From Drouetiella sp036703255 (GTDB lineage Bacteria; Cyanobacteriota; Cyanobacteriia; Elainellales; Elainellaceae): 64,000 bases of DNA. The notes under the pieces were generated by a model. It was not told where the DNA came from, searched no databases, and saw nothing but the letters and a program-made list of their open reading frames with translations. The stretch lies in assembly GCA_036703255.1 (NCBI GenBank), contig DATNPL010000181.1, forward strand, positions 27,986 through 91,985, read 5' to 3'. Made by a program: the position numbers and the translations under genes. Of the stretch, positions 29,968 to 38,201 are shown piece by piece (position 1 is the stretch's first letter; every line of letters starts with the position of its first letter).

Positions 29968-30507
29968 TTAGTTCCTAACCAGCCACTTTTGACCGTTCAG
30001 GCGTTGTGCAGTGTAAAGCAGCAATAAATCCAAGCTCACTTTACGCTCATCAATCATGAACGACTCCAGCGTACTGGGCTGAGCGCCATTATCGGCATAG
30101 CAGAAAAATTTTGCCGCCTGAATGTCTTCTTTAGAAAAAACAATGTGGAACTGGCGCTTGCCACCCTGCCAATGGCCAGTGACCTGCCAGTAAGGCTCCG
30201 TCATCCCGGCGATCGGCAGCTTTTGCTTCTCAAACTTCAGATCCAAATCCTGGATGCCTAGCTTAGAAAGCGTTAGCTTCAATCCGGGTAGATAGTCCTG
30301 TGTGACAAAGTCGGCAAAAGGCTTATCTTCTAGGGCTGGAGCCTTCTCTTTTTTGGGCGCTTTAGCAGGTTTTTCTTCGCCATCTGCCTGCGCCTTGGGT
30401 GCTCTAGCAGGTTTTTCCTCCCCTTCGGCAGCTTTTGCTTTAGGGGCTTTGGCGGGCTTTTCTTCAGGCTCAGGGGCGGGAGTTTGGGGCGTAGTTTCGT
30501 CTGACAT
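29968..30507 (-). CDS. DUF2996 family protein with KPAKAPKA repeats
   Basis: The 179-residue protein has two parts. Residues 1-55 are a charged low-complexity stretch with three near repeats (EEKPAKAPKA, EEKPARAPKA, EEKPAKAPKK) that should be disordered. Residues 58-179 form the conserved DUF2996 domain with LKFEKQKLPIAGMTEPYWQV and GHWQGGKRQFHIVFS. The family is cyanobacterial and plastid-related; I know no established reaction. No signal peptide or membrane helix. The N-terminal tail may have expanded by DNA slippage, because the DNA units of 60-odd bases resemble one another. Confidence 0.75.
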   Translation of the reverse strand: MSDETTPQTPAPEPEEKPAKAPKAKAAEGEEKPARAPKAQADGEEKPAKAPKKEKAPALEDKPFADFVTQDYLPGLKLTLSKLGIQDLDLKFEKQKLPIAGMTEPYWQVTGHWQGGKRQFHIVFSKEDIQAAKFFCYADNGAQPSTLESFMIDERKVSLDLLLLYTAQRLNGQKWLVRN

Positions 30508-30614
30508 CGCTCAGCCTACTTGCTGTGTATGGGGTTTGGGCACGACTCTATCGTAACGGCTAACTGCGCACTAGAGAATCACATCGCAAAGACTGACTTT
30601 TGGCAAAGCTGACT

Positions 30615-30890
30615 TCAGCCGCCCGCAACAGCAGGCACAATGCTAACTTCGTCGCCTTCGTTGAGGGCAGTATTTTTGCCGTCTAGAAACCGAATATCTT
30701 CGCTGTTGACGTAGAAATTGATAAAGCGGCGCAACTCACCCTGGTCGTCACAGAGGCGGGCTTTAATACCGGGAAAGCCTTGCTCTAAGGAATCTAGCAA
30801 TTCTGAAATATTGCCGCCGCTACACTCGATCGCCGCCTGATCGCGGGTGAACTTTTGCAGAGGCGTTGGAATGAGAACTTTAACAGCCAT
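30615..30890 (-). CDS. MoaD/ThiS family sulfur-carrier-like protein
   Basis: The 91-residue protein has the ubiquitin-like beta-grasp pattern, with LIPTPLQKFTRDQ, SELLDSLEQGFPGIKAR, FVNSEDIRFLDG-type sequence (INFYVNSEDIRFLDG), and ends in ALNEGDEVSIVPAVAGG. The Gly-Gly C-terminus can be adenylated and thiocarboxylated by an E1-like enzyme to donate sulfur. It lies 78 bases downstream of thrC on the same strand. That pairing resembles CysO/cysteine-synthase gene pairs, where a PLP enzyme accepts sulfur from the carrier. Whether it serves cysteine, molybdopterin or threonine-synthase-like chemistry here is not shown. Confidence 0.85.
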   Translation of the reverse strand: MAVKVLIPTPLQKFTRDQAAIECSGGNISELLDSLEQGFPGIKARLCDDQGELRRFINFYVNSEDIRFLDGKNTALNEGDEVSIVPAVAGG

Positions 30891-30930
30891 AGGAAAGTGC
30901 TAAACAGATAGTAGAGAATGAAAGACTGGG

Positions 30931-30954
30931 TGGGGTGGCAGTTACGCCACCCCA
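30931..30954. other. Hairpin between thrC and the ThiS-like gene
   Basis: TGGGGTGGC (30931-30939) pairs perfectly with 30946-30954 around AGTTAC. In the direction of transcription (minus) T-rich sequence precedes rather than follows the stem, so it is more likely a processing or stabilising element than a simple terminator. Confidence 0.6.
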
Positions 30955-30968
30955 TAAAAAAGAATGGC

Positions 30969-32279
30969 TTAAACTGAAACCTGCTGCCATTCCAGGCGAT
31001 CGAGTGTCCGAGATCTTTCGAGCGCCCGCTCGAAGCTGTCTAGCTTGGGTTCAATGGTGAAGGGTTCGCCCACATAGCCTTGAACGGCTTCCTGGGTCTT
31101 CAGGCCATTGCCCGTAATATAGACGACCGTTGTTTCATCGGGGTTGATTTTGCCTGCTTCCACCAGCTTTTTCAAGACGGCGATCGTCGTTCCGCCCGCT
31201 GTCTCGGTGAAGATGCCTTCAGTTTCTGCCAGCAGCTTGATGCCGTCAATGATTTCTTGATCATTCACCGATTCAATGTTGCCATTGGTCTTGCGCGCAA
31301 TTTCTAGCGCATACACACCGTCAGCTGGATTGCCGATCGCAATCGATTTGGCGATCGTGTTGGGCTTGACGGGGGTAATGAAGTCCCGACCTTCTTCAAA
31401 CGCTTTGGCGATCGGTGAACAGCCTTCAGCTTGGGCACCGCTAAAGCGAACGGGCTTGTCTTCTACCAAGCCGACCTTAACGAACTCTTGGAAGCCCTTG
31501 TGGATTTTGGTAAACAGAGAGCCAGACGCTAACGGAGCCACGATGTGATCGGGCAACTGCCAGCCAAGCTGCTCGGCCACTTCGTAGCCTAAAGTTTTGG
31601 AACCCTCGGAATAGTAGGGGCGCAGGTTGATATTGACAAACCCCCAGCCGTGGGTGTTGGCCACTTCGGAGCAAAGGCGATTGACCTGATCGTAGTTGCC
31701 GTGAACCGCCATCACCGTGGGGCTGTAGATTAACGTCCCCATGACTTTTCCGGCTTCTAGGTCAGAAGGAATAAAGACGCAGCAGTCCAACCCGGCATGG
31801 GCAGCGATCGCGGCTGTCGAGTTTGCCAAATTGCCAGTGCTGGCGCAGGAAACGGTTGAGAAACCTAGCTCACGGGCGCGAGTCAAAGCCACAGACACCA
31901 CCCGATCCTTGAAGCTCAGGGTCGGCATATTAACGGCATCGTTCTTGATAAACAGCCGCTTGATGCCCAAGCGACGAGCAAGGCGATTGGCTTGCAGGAG
32001 AGGAGTCATACCCGTGCCCACATCGATCGGATTTTCGGAGGCGACGGGTAGAAAAGATCGGTAGCGCCAGATGGAGTTAGGGCCAGCCTGGATGCTCTCG
32101 CGTGTGACGGTGCGACGGAGCTGAGCGTAGTCGTAAGCCACTTCTAGCGGGCCAAAGCACTCTTCGCAAACATGAATGGCTTTGGCTTCATACTCGGTTC
32201 CACATTCCTTACACTTAAGTCCGGTAAAGGTGGCGGCAGCAGAGCGGGAATGGGTGAGAGTTTCGATCGCCTGGGTCAT
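30969..32279 (-). CDS. thrC: Threonine synthase (ThrC)
   Basis: The 436-residue PLP enzyme converts O-phosphohomoserine to threonine. The N-terminus has a cysteine-rich segment (FTGLKCKECGTEYEAK and HVCEECFGPLEV), a zinc-ribbon-like start found in this branch. The PLP lysine is in TLSFKDRVVSVALT, followed by SCASTGNLANSTAAIAAHAG and ETAGGTTIAVLKKLVEAG. Length and order match the cyanobacterial ThrC. It is followed by a ThiS-like gene 78 bases on in the same orientation. No T-box or riboswitch was seen in the 334 bases upstream. Cytosolic. Confidence 0.95.
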   Translation of the reverse strand: MTQAIETLTHSRSAAATFTGLKCKECGTEYEAKAIHVCEECFGPLEVAYDYAQLRRTVTRESIQAGPNSIWRYRSFLPVASENPIDVGTGMTPLLQANRLARRLGIKRLFIKNDAVNMPTLSFKDRVVSVALTRARELGFSTVSCASTGNLANSTAAIAAHAGLDCCVFIPSDLEAGKVMGTLIYSPTVMAVHGNYDQVNRLCSEVANTHGWGFVNINLRPYYSEGSKTLGYEVAEQLGWQLPDHIVAPLASGSLFTKIHKGFQEFVKVGLVEDKPVRFSGAQAEGCSPIAKAFEEGRDFITPVKPNTIAKSIAIGNPADGVYALEIARKTNGNIESVNDQEIIDGIKLLAETEGIFTETAGGTTIAVLKKLVEAGKINPDETTVVYITGNGLKTQEAVQGYVGEPFTIEPKLDSFERALERSRTLDRLEWQQVSV

Positions 32280-32613
32280 GTGAACTTAATCCTTTGTTAA
32301 CGGCACGCTTGACAGAGTGAGCAGCGAGGCATCTATTCAGCGGCTGAGTGATCCAAGCCGATCGAATGCTGATTTATGCCTGATGTTGAAGGATAGTAGC
32401 ACGAGTCACAAAACAGAGCAATCATACCCGACTTTTTTAGTCGGGATTAGATTTCAAAGCCACAACCTTTTATTTGCAGCAGATTACAAACGAGGGGTTA
32501 AAATCCTCAGCCGCTTACTTTCAAAAGCTCTCTACGCCTTTGAAATAAAATTTATTAGAGAATAATTGGATGGGCGCGATTTATCGAGCTTGAGAACTCT
32601 AGGCTCGATCGCC
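32280..32613. other. Intergenic region upstream of thrC
   Basis: The 334 bases between dgcN-like gene end and thrC hold a short hairpin: CCCGACT (32427-32433) with AGTCGGG (32439-32445) around TTTTT. It may terminate the dgcA-dgcN transcript. An 82-codon frame across it has no ribosome-binding site or recognisable sequence. Nothing else seen. Confidence 0.6.
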
Positions 32614-33666
32614 CTACACCCAAATTGCCTCTAAAATCGGCTCTGCCCCAAAGCGAATCACATCTGTGCAAGGCAGTCCGGTTTGCTGATGTGTCTGCGC
32701 GATCGCCTCTCTGGCCGCCTCTTCCGACAAATGAAACGTATTCAAGGCAATGCCTACAACCTTGGCCGGGGCAAAAGCGCCGCCTGCGGTCGCCACAGAT
32801 TCATACATCTCGATCACCTTGGACAAAGGCGGAATGGTCACATGCTCAAAGTTTTGAATATGGGTCTGTCCGGCTCGATGCACTAGCACCAGATGGGTCG
32901 GCTGACTACCGCGCATCAGTGGCAAGGTGGCCGTAGAAGCAGGGTTAATGAAAGAACCTTGACCTTCAACAAATAAAACATCGGCATTGCTGCTATCCTG
33001 TCCGCCATGCCGCAAAACAATTTGCTCAACGGCCCCGGCTGCAAAGTCGATGCGCACGGCATCTAGGGCGACGCCATCATGCCCCAGCATCAAACCCGTT
33101 TGCCCCGTTGCCAGAAACCGCGATCGCCACCCCCTCGCCAGCGCAGCCTGATGTAGCTCTAAGCTTGTAGACATTTTGCCGACGCTCATATCCGTGCCGA
33201 TCGTTAGCACCCGCTGACAGGAGAGCAAGCGTGCTTGCCCAGAGCCGACTTTTAATCCAGGTGGCTCTTGCCGCACATCCCAAATCCAGCGATCGGGTTT
33301 CAGGAGCGCCATCAGCTCAGGATCGGTAGCCATCGGCGTGTGCAGCCCATTGATTACAGACAGTCCCGCAGCGACGCCTTGGGCAACTTCTTGCCGCCAG
33401 ACCTCCGGCAACGCTCCCCCTGAAGGAGCAATGCCAATGGCCAAAACATCAGGCTGATAGGGCAGAGCCTCTAGCACCGAGGCAACAATCGGCGCTGCTC
33501 GGTCAATGCCCGTTAGAGCCGCGAGAGACTGCCCTACAGATTGTTGATCAATCACCGCCACAATCGGATTGTCGCTATAGCGCAGGAGTGAAATTCCCGT
33601 TTTGCCCTTGCTGCCCTGAATACCTTCATGCATGAGAAGAGCAAGGCGATCGCTAGGCTTGAGCAT
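32614..33666 (-). CDS. dgcN: DUF1611 family P-loop protein (DgcN-like)
   Basis: The 350-residue protein has LTIGTDMSVGKMSTSLELHQ, a P-loop-like GTDxSVGKM motif typical of DUF1611, followed by FLATGQTGLMLG and VEGQGSFINPASTATLP. Members paired with an enolase-superfamily epimerase have been reported as DgcN, an acetyltransferase acting on D-glutamate; transferring that activity here is inference from the pairing. Its start overlaps the end of the epimerase gene by 14 bases, so the two are translationally coupled. Both face the minus strand. Cytosolic. Confidence 0.8.
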   Translation of the reverse strand: MLKPSDRLALLMHEGIQGSKGKTGISLLRYSDNPIVAVIDQQSVGQSLAALTGIDRAAPIVASVLEALPYQPDVLAIGIAPSGGALPEVWRQEVAQGVAAGLSVINGLHTPMATDPELMALLKPDRWIWDVRQEPPGLKVGSGQARLLSCQRVLTIGTDMSVGKMSTSLELHQAALARGWRSRFLATGQTGLMLGHDGVALDAVRIDFAAGAVEQIVLRHGGQDSSNADVLFVEGQGSFINPASTATLPLMRGSQPTHLVLVHRAGQTHIQNFEHVTIPPLSKVIEMYESVATAGGAFAPAKVVGIALNTFHLSEEAAREAIAQTHQQTGLPCTDVIRFGAEPILEAIWV

Positions 33667-34702
33667 GCTGCACCCCTAATCCAGGTAAATCATTCGGGAT
33701 CAAACAACCGTCTTGGAGGGCTGCACCCACAAACGGATCGTCGCGCAAATTCAGGTGGCTGTCTAGATCCAGATGATCGGCTAAGGGGGCTAGCTGTGCG
33801 GCGGCGGTGTTGGCTAGGGCACTGTCAGAATAGCAGCCATACATGATTTGCAATCCATAGCCCTGAGCCATGTGAATCATCCGCATTGCCTCGGTCAAGC
33901 CACCCGACTTCATCAGCTTGATGTTGATCCCATGCACGCGATCGCTCAAGGTGGGAATGTCGCGGCTGTTAAAACAGCTTTCATCGACAAAAATGGGCAG
34001 AGGCGATTGCTGGTAGAGCTGCGGCAAATCCTCTTCCTGACCTTCGGGCAAGGGTTGTTCGATGTAAGTCACGCCTTGATCCGCCAACCAATGACTCATG
34101 GCGATCGCCGCTTCTACCGTCCAGCCGCCGTTGGCATCGACACTAAACTTGGCATTTGCGGGTGCCACCGCCTGCACTCCCTTCAGCATGGCGCGATCGG
34201 CCTCCACCCCAGCCGGACTGCCTAGCTTCACCTTTACGGCTTTCACGCTGACGAGATCTAGCCAGCTCAGCATCCGCTGTTTTGCGGCTTCTGGCGTGCC
34301 AATGCCAATGGTGACAGAGGTGGGCACGATGCGATCGCGATCGAGTCCCCAGAGCTTCCAGAGCGGTAGACCCACCCGCTTGCCCACCCAGTCATGCAGC
34401 GCCAAATCCAGAGCCGTCCAGACCGAGGAGGGCAGGTGTAAATCCTGGAGCAGAAAGTCGATTTTTTGGCGATCGTAGGGCGTGACGTTCTTCAGCAGAG
34501 GGGCGATCGCCTGGAACTTTGCCAGAATTACCTCTGTCGTTTGGCGAGAGCCACCTACAGAAAAAGGAGAAGCTTCCCCCCAGCCCTCAATGCCATCCTG
34601 CGCTACCCGCAGCCAAATATTCGTGGTTTGAGCTGTCGTGCCTCGGCTAATCGTCAGCGGGACGCGCTTGTGAACTGTAAAGGTTTCAACCTGAATTTGC
34701 AT
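33653..34702 (-). CDS. dgcA: Enolase-superfamily dipeptide epimerase / N-acyl amino acid racemase-like (DgcA-like)
   Basis: The 349-residue protein is a muconate-lactonizing-type barrel enzyme. It has VKAVKVKLGSPAGVEADRAM, giving the KxK catalytic pair. The metal ligands are in FSVDANGGWT (Asp), TYIEQPLPEG (Glu) and IFVDESCFN (Asp), and a late Lys lies in HGINIKLMKSGGLTEAM. This is the Ala-Glu epimerase/DgcA subgroup, which epimerises L-Ala-D/L-Glu or N-acetyl-D-glutamate. The coupled DUF1611 gene favours the D-glutamate route. A role in recycling peptidoglycan amino acids is plausible. First gene of a two-gene operon; the start has no strong ribosome-binding site. Confidence 0.88.
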   Translation of the reverse strand: MQIQVETFTVHKRVPLTISRGTTAQTTNIWLRVAQDGIEGWGEASPFSVGGSRQTTEVILAKFQAIAPLLKNVTPYDRQKIDFLLQDLHLPSSVWTALDLALHDWVGKRVGLPLWKLWGLDRDRIVPTSVTIGIGTPEAAKQRMLSWLDLVSVKAVKVKLGSPAGVEADRAMLKGVQAVAPANAKFSVDANGGWTVEAAIAMSHWLADQGVTYIEQPLPEGQEEDLPQLYQQSPLPIFVDESCFNSRDIPTLSDRVHGINIKLMKSGGLTEAMRMIHMAQGYGLQIMYGCYSDSALANTAAAQLAPLADHLDLDSHLNLRDDPFVGAALQDGCLIPNDLPGLGVQHAQA

Positions 34703-34805
34703 GAGCTGGGTCTAGTGCATTTGCGCGTTACAGACATGATATTATTCCTTTCTGCACTTCATGAACTGTCATTACAGAGGTCTTTAGCCTAAGCATCCTA
34801 GCGCT

Positions 34806-36245
34806 ATGCCTTTTACAAGTCAGATCTCTACTCCCCCACCTAAGCGCATGTTTGTCCAGACGAGCCAACTAGAAAAGTGGAGAAATCGAAATCTTTACTA
34901 CTACCAAGATTTAGAAAAGCTCTGCCAATTCTTAATTCAACCTGGCTCCAAAGTTCTAGAGTTGGGTTCGGGATTGGGTTATTTGCTAGAGGCCGTACAG
35001 CCCGCTTACGGATTAGGCGTCGATATTAGCGAATTTGCCGTTGAGAAATCTCGAGAAAGGTTTCCCAACTTAGACTTTCTGATTGAAGATGCAGAAGAAA
35101 TCCATCTCAATCAAATATTCGACTACATTATTCTGGCAAACACGATCAGCTATATTCAGAACGTTCAAAGAGCGCTTCAGAATATGCAGAAGTGCTGCCA
35201 TCCTTCTACGCAAGTCATTCTCACCTATCACAATCCGGCTTGGGAACCTATTCTCAACCTCGCCACCAGCATTGGTCAACGGATGCCGTTGCCCGACCTC
35301 AACTGGCTGAGTTTTGAAGATGTCGAGAACTTGCTCAATCTGTCAGGGTTTGAAGTGGTGTACCACGGCAAGCGGCTGCTGTTCCCCAAACGGTTGCCGA
35401 TCGCTTCCTGGTTTTTCAATCGAGTGCTTGCGCCGCTGCCGCTGCTGAATCGGCTTTGTCTCAATGAGTATGTCATTGCTCGGCCTCAGCCCGGTAATGC
35501 CAGCTTTCAAGCACAGGTGCAAACCCTAACTTGCTCAGTCATTGTCCCCGCTCGCAATGAGGCGGGCAATATCGAGAATGCCATTCTGCGGATGCCGCAG
35601 TTAGGTCGCCATACTGAGATTATCTTTATCGAAGGCCATTCTAAAGATGGCACCTGGGACGAAATCCAGCGAGTGCAGGCAAAATATGCCGATCAGTGGG
35701 ATATCAAGATCGCGCAGCAGACGGGCAAAGGCAAAGGCAATGCCGTCCGTCAAGGGTTCGAGATGGCAACGGGTGATGTGTTCATCATCCTGGACTCTGA
35801 TTTGACCGTGCGCCCCGAAGATTTAATCTATTTCTTTGAAGCGATCGCTTCTGGCTACTGCGAGATGGCAAATGGCTGTCGGCTAATTTATCCCGTCAGC
35901 AAGATTGAGATGCCGCTGCTCAACCGTATGGCCAATCGATTCTTTGCTTGGCTTTTATCCTATCTACTCAACACCCGCATCAAAGACTCTCTGTGTGGCA
36001 CAAAGGCTATTTCAAAACAAAACTATGCCAGATTGTCAGCCAATCGATCGTATTTTGGCGATTTCGATCCCTTTGGCGATTTTGATTTGCTGCTAGGGGC
36101 GTCTAAACTTGGTCTAAAAATCAAAGATATTCCCGTGCGCTATGTTCCCCGAGAATATGGCAGCTCAAATATCCAGCATTTCAAAGAAGGTCTAAATCTG
36201 CTAAAGATGTGTCTCCATGCTGCCCGGAAGATCAAATTTAGCTGA
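34806..36245 (+). CDS. Fused class I methyltransferase and family 2 glycosyltransferase
   Basis: The 479-residue protein is a two-domain fusion. Residues about 30-230 are a SAM-dependent methyltransferase with motif I VLELGSGLGYLLEAV, acidic loop GLGVDISEFAVEKS and motif IV FDYIILANTISYI. Residues about 240-470 are a GT2 glycosyltransferase with SVIVPARNEAGNIENAI, IIFIEGHSKDGTWDEI and the metal motif ILDSDLTVRPEDL, close to polyprenyl-phosphate-sugar synthases. No membrane helices follow, so it probably uses an isoprenoid or nucleotide sugar at the membrane surface. The pairing suggests methylated glycans for the surface. It stands alone and is followed by a long hairpin. The substrate is unknown. 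Confidence 0.85.
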   Translation: MPFTSQISTPPPKRMFVQTSQLEKWRNRNLYYYQDLEKLCQFLIQPGSKVLELGSGLGYLLEAVQPAYGLGVDISEFAVEKSRERFPNLDFLIEDAEEIHLNQIFDYIILANTISYIQNVQRALQNMQKCCHPSTQVILTYHNPAWEPILNLATSIGQRMPLPDLNWLSFEDVENLLNLSGFEVVYHGKRLLFPKRLPIASWFFNRVLAPLPLLNRLCLNEYVIARPQPGNASFQAQVQTLTCSVIVPARNEAGNIENAILRMPQLGRHTEIIFIEGHSKDGTWDEIQRVQAKYADQWDIKIAQQTGKGKGNAVRQGFEMATGDVFIILDSDLTVRPEDLIYFFEAIASGYCEMANGCRLIYPVSKIEMPLLNRMANRFFAWLLSYLLNTRIKDSLCGTKAISKQNYARLSANRSYFGDFDPFGDFDLLLGASKLGLKIKDIPVRYVPREYGSSNIQHFKEGLNLLKMCLHAARKIKFS

Positions 36246-36318
36246 GGGTTTGAAGTGCCTTCTGTGCGCCTGTAAAAAACTCAGCGTGAGATTATTTGAT
36301 TGACATGTCGATCGCAAA

Positions 36319-36359
36319 TTTGGGTTTTTTGGTGCGCGGAGCGCACCAAAAAACCCAAA
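36319..36359. repeat. Long perfect hairpin, GCGGAG-core family, copy D
   Basis: Nineteen-base perfect arms (36319-36337, 36341-36359) with the apex GCGC-GGA-GCGC. It sits between the convergent 3' ends of the glycosyltransferase fusion and the PPC-domain gene, with T- and A-runs in the arms, and probably terminates both. Confidence 0.9.
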
Positions 36360-36401
36360 AAGCTAGATTACGGACTCTTCTCAGCCCAAGAAGCTTATCG
36401 A

Positions 36402-37271
36402 TTAGATAGAGACAGTCGCCGCAGAACGTTGGACGCTAAAGCTGTATCTTTCGCCGCTGCCTTCAGCGCTGGTAAATCGAAGATAGTAAGTACCAGAGCG
36501 CAGCGTTGGAGCCAAGATTGAACCCGTGTCTCCATCATCTACATTGACAAATAGGCTGGCACCGTTACTTTTTTTGACCGGATTGCCATTGCTATCAAGC
36601 ACAGTCAGGGCGATGGGTTGATCAAAGCTGTTGTTCGTGACCCGCGTGACCACTCGACTAGTGCCACCAATATTAAACCTGAAGAAATCAGTATCGTTCG
36701 CCCCCACGCTGCCCGATGAAGATCGGGTCTGCCCCAAGCTCAAACTGCCCAAGTTTTGAGCATTGTCGATCGACCCGCTGCCCGAGCCACCTTCAGATGA
36801 TTTGCCCGTAGAGAGACTCAGCTCATAGTCTTCATCTTTGCTGCGATCCTGAGCGCTTTGAAGCCGCAGAAAATAGGTTCCCGCAGCGAGTCTAGGCTCT
36901 TTGAGCGTAAAGGTTTTCAGGGCTTTGACGTTAGCAAACAGAAATTTGCCGTTGCTGCCTTTTACGACGCTGCCGCTTGCATTGAGAATAGAAATAGCGA
37001 TCGGCTGATTACCGTCACTGTCATTCTTTAGCTTTGCTGAAAAGCGTTCCCGTCTGCCCAGCTTAAATTTGAAGAAATCGAGATCTTCGCCGCCCACATC
37101 TCCTGAGAAGTTATAGCTTCTGCCAGACTTGAGCGTGCCCAGATCTTCAGCATCATCTCGGTCATCACCAAACTCAGCTCTAGATACCAGGCTTCTAGAA
37201 CCCAACCTCAATGAACTGTTGCGAGTCAGCGTACCGCTGGATGAAGCGCGAAAAAGTTTATTAGATGCCAT
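36402..37271 (-). CDS. Protein with two PPC-like (pre-peptidase C-terminal) beta domains
   Basis: From the ATG at 37269-37271 the protein has 289 residues (MASNKLFRASSSGTLTRNSS). The frame extends to a GTG at 37322 with 17 more residues lacking a ribosome-binding site. Two similar domains of about 115 residues follow: the first with AEDLGTLKSGRSYNFSGDVG, DLDFFKFKLG, FSAKL and GTYFLRLQSA; the second with AQNLGSLSLGQTRSSSGSVG, DTDFFRFNIGG and GTYYLRFTSA. This is the PPC bacterial domain, usually attached to secreted proteases or adhesins. Here it has no catalytic domain and no classical signal peptide. A serine/glycine linker joins the halves. It may be a secreted surface or calcium-binding protein; function unknown. 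Confidence 0.75.
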   Translation of the reverse strand: MASNKLFRASSSGTLTRNSSLRLGSRSLVSRAEFGDDRDDAEDLGTLKSGRSYNFSGDVGGEDLDFFKFKLGRRERFSAKLKNDSDGNQPIAISILNASGSVVKGSNGKFLFANVKALKTFTLKEPRLAAGTYFLRLQSAQDRSKDEDYELSLSTGKSSEGGSGSGSIDNAQNLGSLSLGQTRSSSGSVGANDTDFFRFNIGGTSRVVTRVTNNSFDQPIALTVLDSNGNPVKKSNGASLFVNVDDGDTGSILAPTLRSGTYYLRFTSAEGSGERYSFSVQRSAATVSI

Positions 37272-37678
37272 ATGTCTTATCTGCTGTGACTTGTCTGCTG
37301 AGAAAACGATTTGCAATTGCACTCGGCTGTAAGCTCAAATCTTCACGCTAGGTTCTGATTTCAACCCTGAGCGTTTCAGCCACTCGGCTTTATTTTGTGT
37401 GCGATCCTTAGAGCCGAATGACGGATAGCTTTTACTGTTTGTCTCATATCTTTTTGCCTCAGAAGTGGGGAGGATTCAAGAAGGTCTGTGACACTTGCTA
37501 AAACACAGGAATGCTATTGCTAAACCGTTGATCCTCTCCTAGACGAAGCGATCGCGCCAATAGTTCCCCACTGAGTGAATGGGGAGTTGTCTCAATTTTC
37601 TAAAAGGCCAATTTTAGGGGTTTCTCTTGCACGATGCGCGGCACCAAACCCCAATTTGGAATCTGCTGAATATACTCT
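37272..37678. other. Intergenic region before YjbQ
   Basis: About 400 bases between the PPC-domain gene and yjbQ with no gene. Two short AT-rich stretches and one copy of GCGATCGCG (HIP1-like) are present; I see no repeat or structure of note. Confidence 0.5.
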
Positions 37679-38134
37679 ATGCTAGAGGTCTTGTCGATCG
37701 CAGAAACTCAAGCGCTCATGGCTCACTATCAGCAATCTATTCAGGTGCAAACTCAGGGTAAAACACTGCACAGAATTACTCAAAAAGTGGCGTCAGTTGT
37801 GACTGCATCTGGTATTCAAACCGGACTCTGCACTCTGTTTTTGCGGCATACTTCTGCCAGCCTGATCATTCAAGAAAATGCTGATCCAGATGTGTTGCTC
37901 GATCTGGCAAATTTTTTGTCAAAGCTGGTGCCTGAGAGCGATCGCTACATTCACAGTACTGAGGGAGCAGATGATATGCCTGCTCATATCCGTACCGTAC
38001 TGACGCACACCTCAGAGCAGATTCCGATCGCCCGAGGTCGCATGGTTTTGGGCACCTGGCAGGGGATCTATATCTGGGAGCATCGCAGCCAAGGCAGTCC
38101 GCGTGAACTCGTAGTGCATATCACGGGTGACTAA
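37679..38134 (+). CDS. YjbQ family protein (UPF0047)
   Basis: The 151-residue protein belongs to the small YjbQ family: VTASGIQTGLCTLFLRHTSA, LIIQENADPDVLLDLANFL, HSTEGADDMPAHIRTVL and LGTWQGIYIWEHRSQGS are all typical. Members assemble as trimers and some have weak thiamine-phosphate synthase activity; the physiological role is not settled. The ATG at 37679 could be replaced by the ATG 13 codons further in (MAHYQQSIQ), since homologues commonly start there. It is not in an obvious operon. Downstream is a short tandem repeat. Cytosolic. Confidence 0.88.
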   Translation: MLEVLSIAETQALMAHYQQSIQVQTQGKTLHRITQKVASVVTASGIQTGLCTLFLRHTSASLIIQENADPDVLLDLANFLSKLVPESDRYIHSTEGADDMPAHIRTVLTHTSEQIPIARGRMVLGTWQGIYIWEHRSQGSPRELVVHITGD

Positions 38135-38147
38135 GCTCGCAAATTTG

Positions 38148-38201
38148 GCTCAAGTCATACTTAGCTCAAGTCATACTTAGCTCAAGTTGAACTTGACTCA
38201 A
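38148..38201. repeat. 16-base tandem repeat between yjbQ and a small gene
   Basis: The unit GCTCAAGTCATACTTA occurs twice exactly (38148-38163, 38164-38179), then a third degenerate copy GCTCAAGTTGAACTTG follows. It lies between the convergent 3' ends of yjbQ and the 72-codon gene and overlaps the end of the latter by a few bases. Confidence 0.8.

Noticed and set aside
32317..32565. 82-codon plus-strand frame upstream of thrC
   Set aside because: No ribosome-binding site, no recognisable sequence, and it spans a hairpin that is better explained as a terminator.
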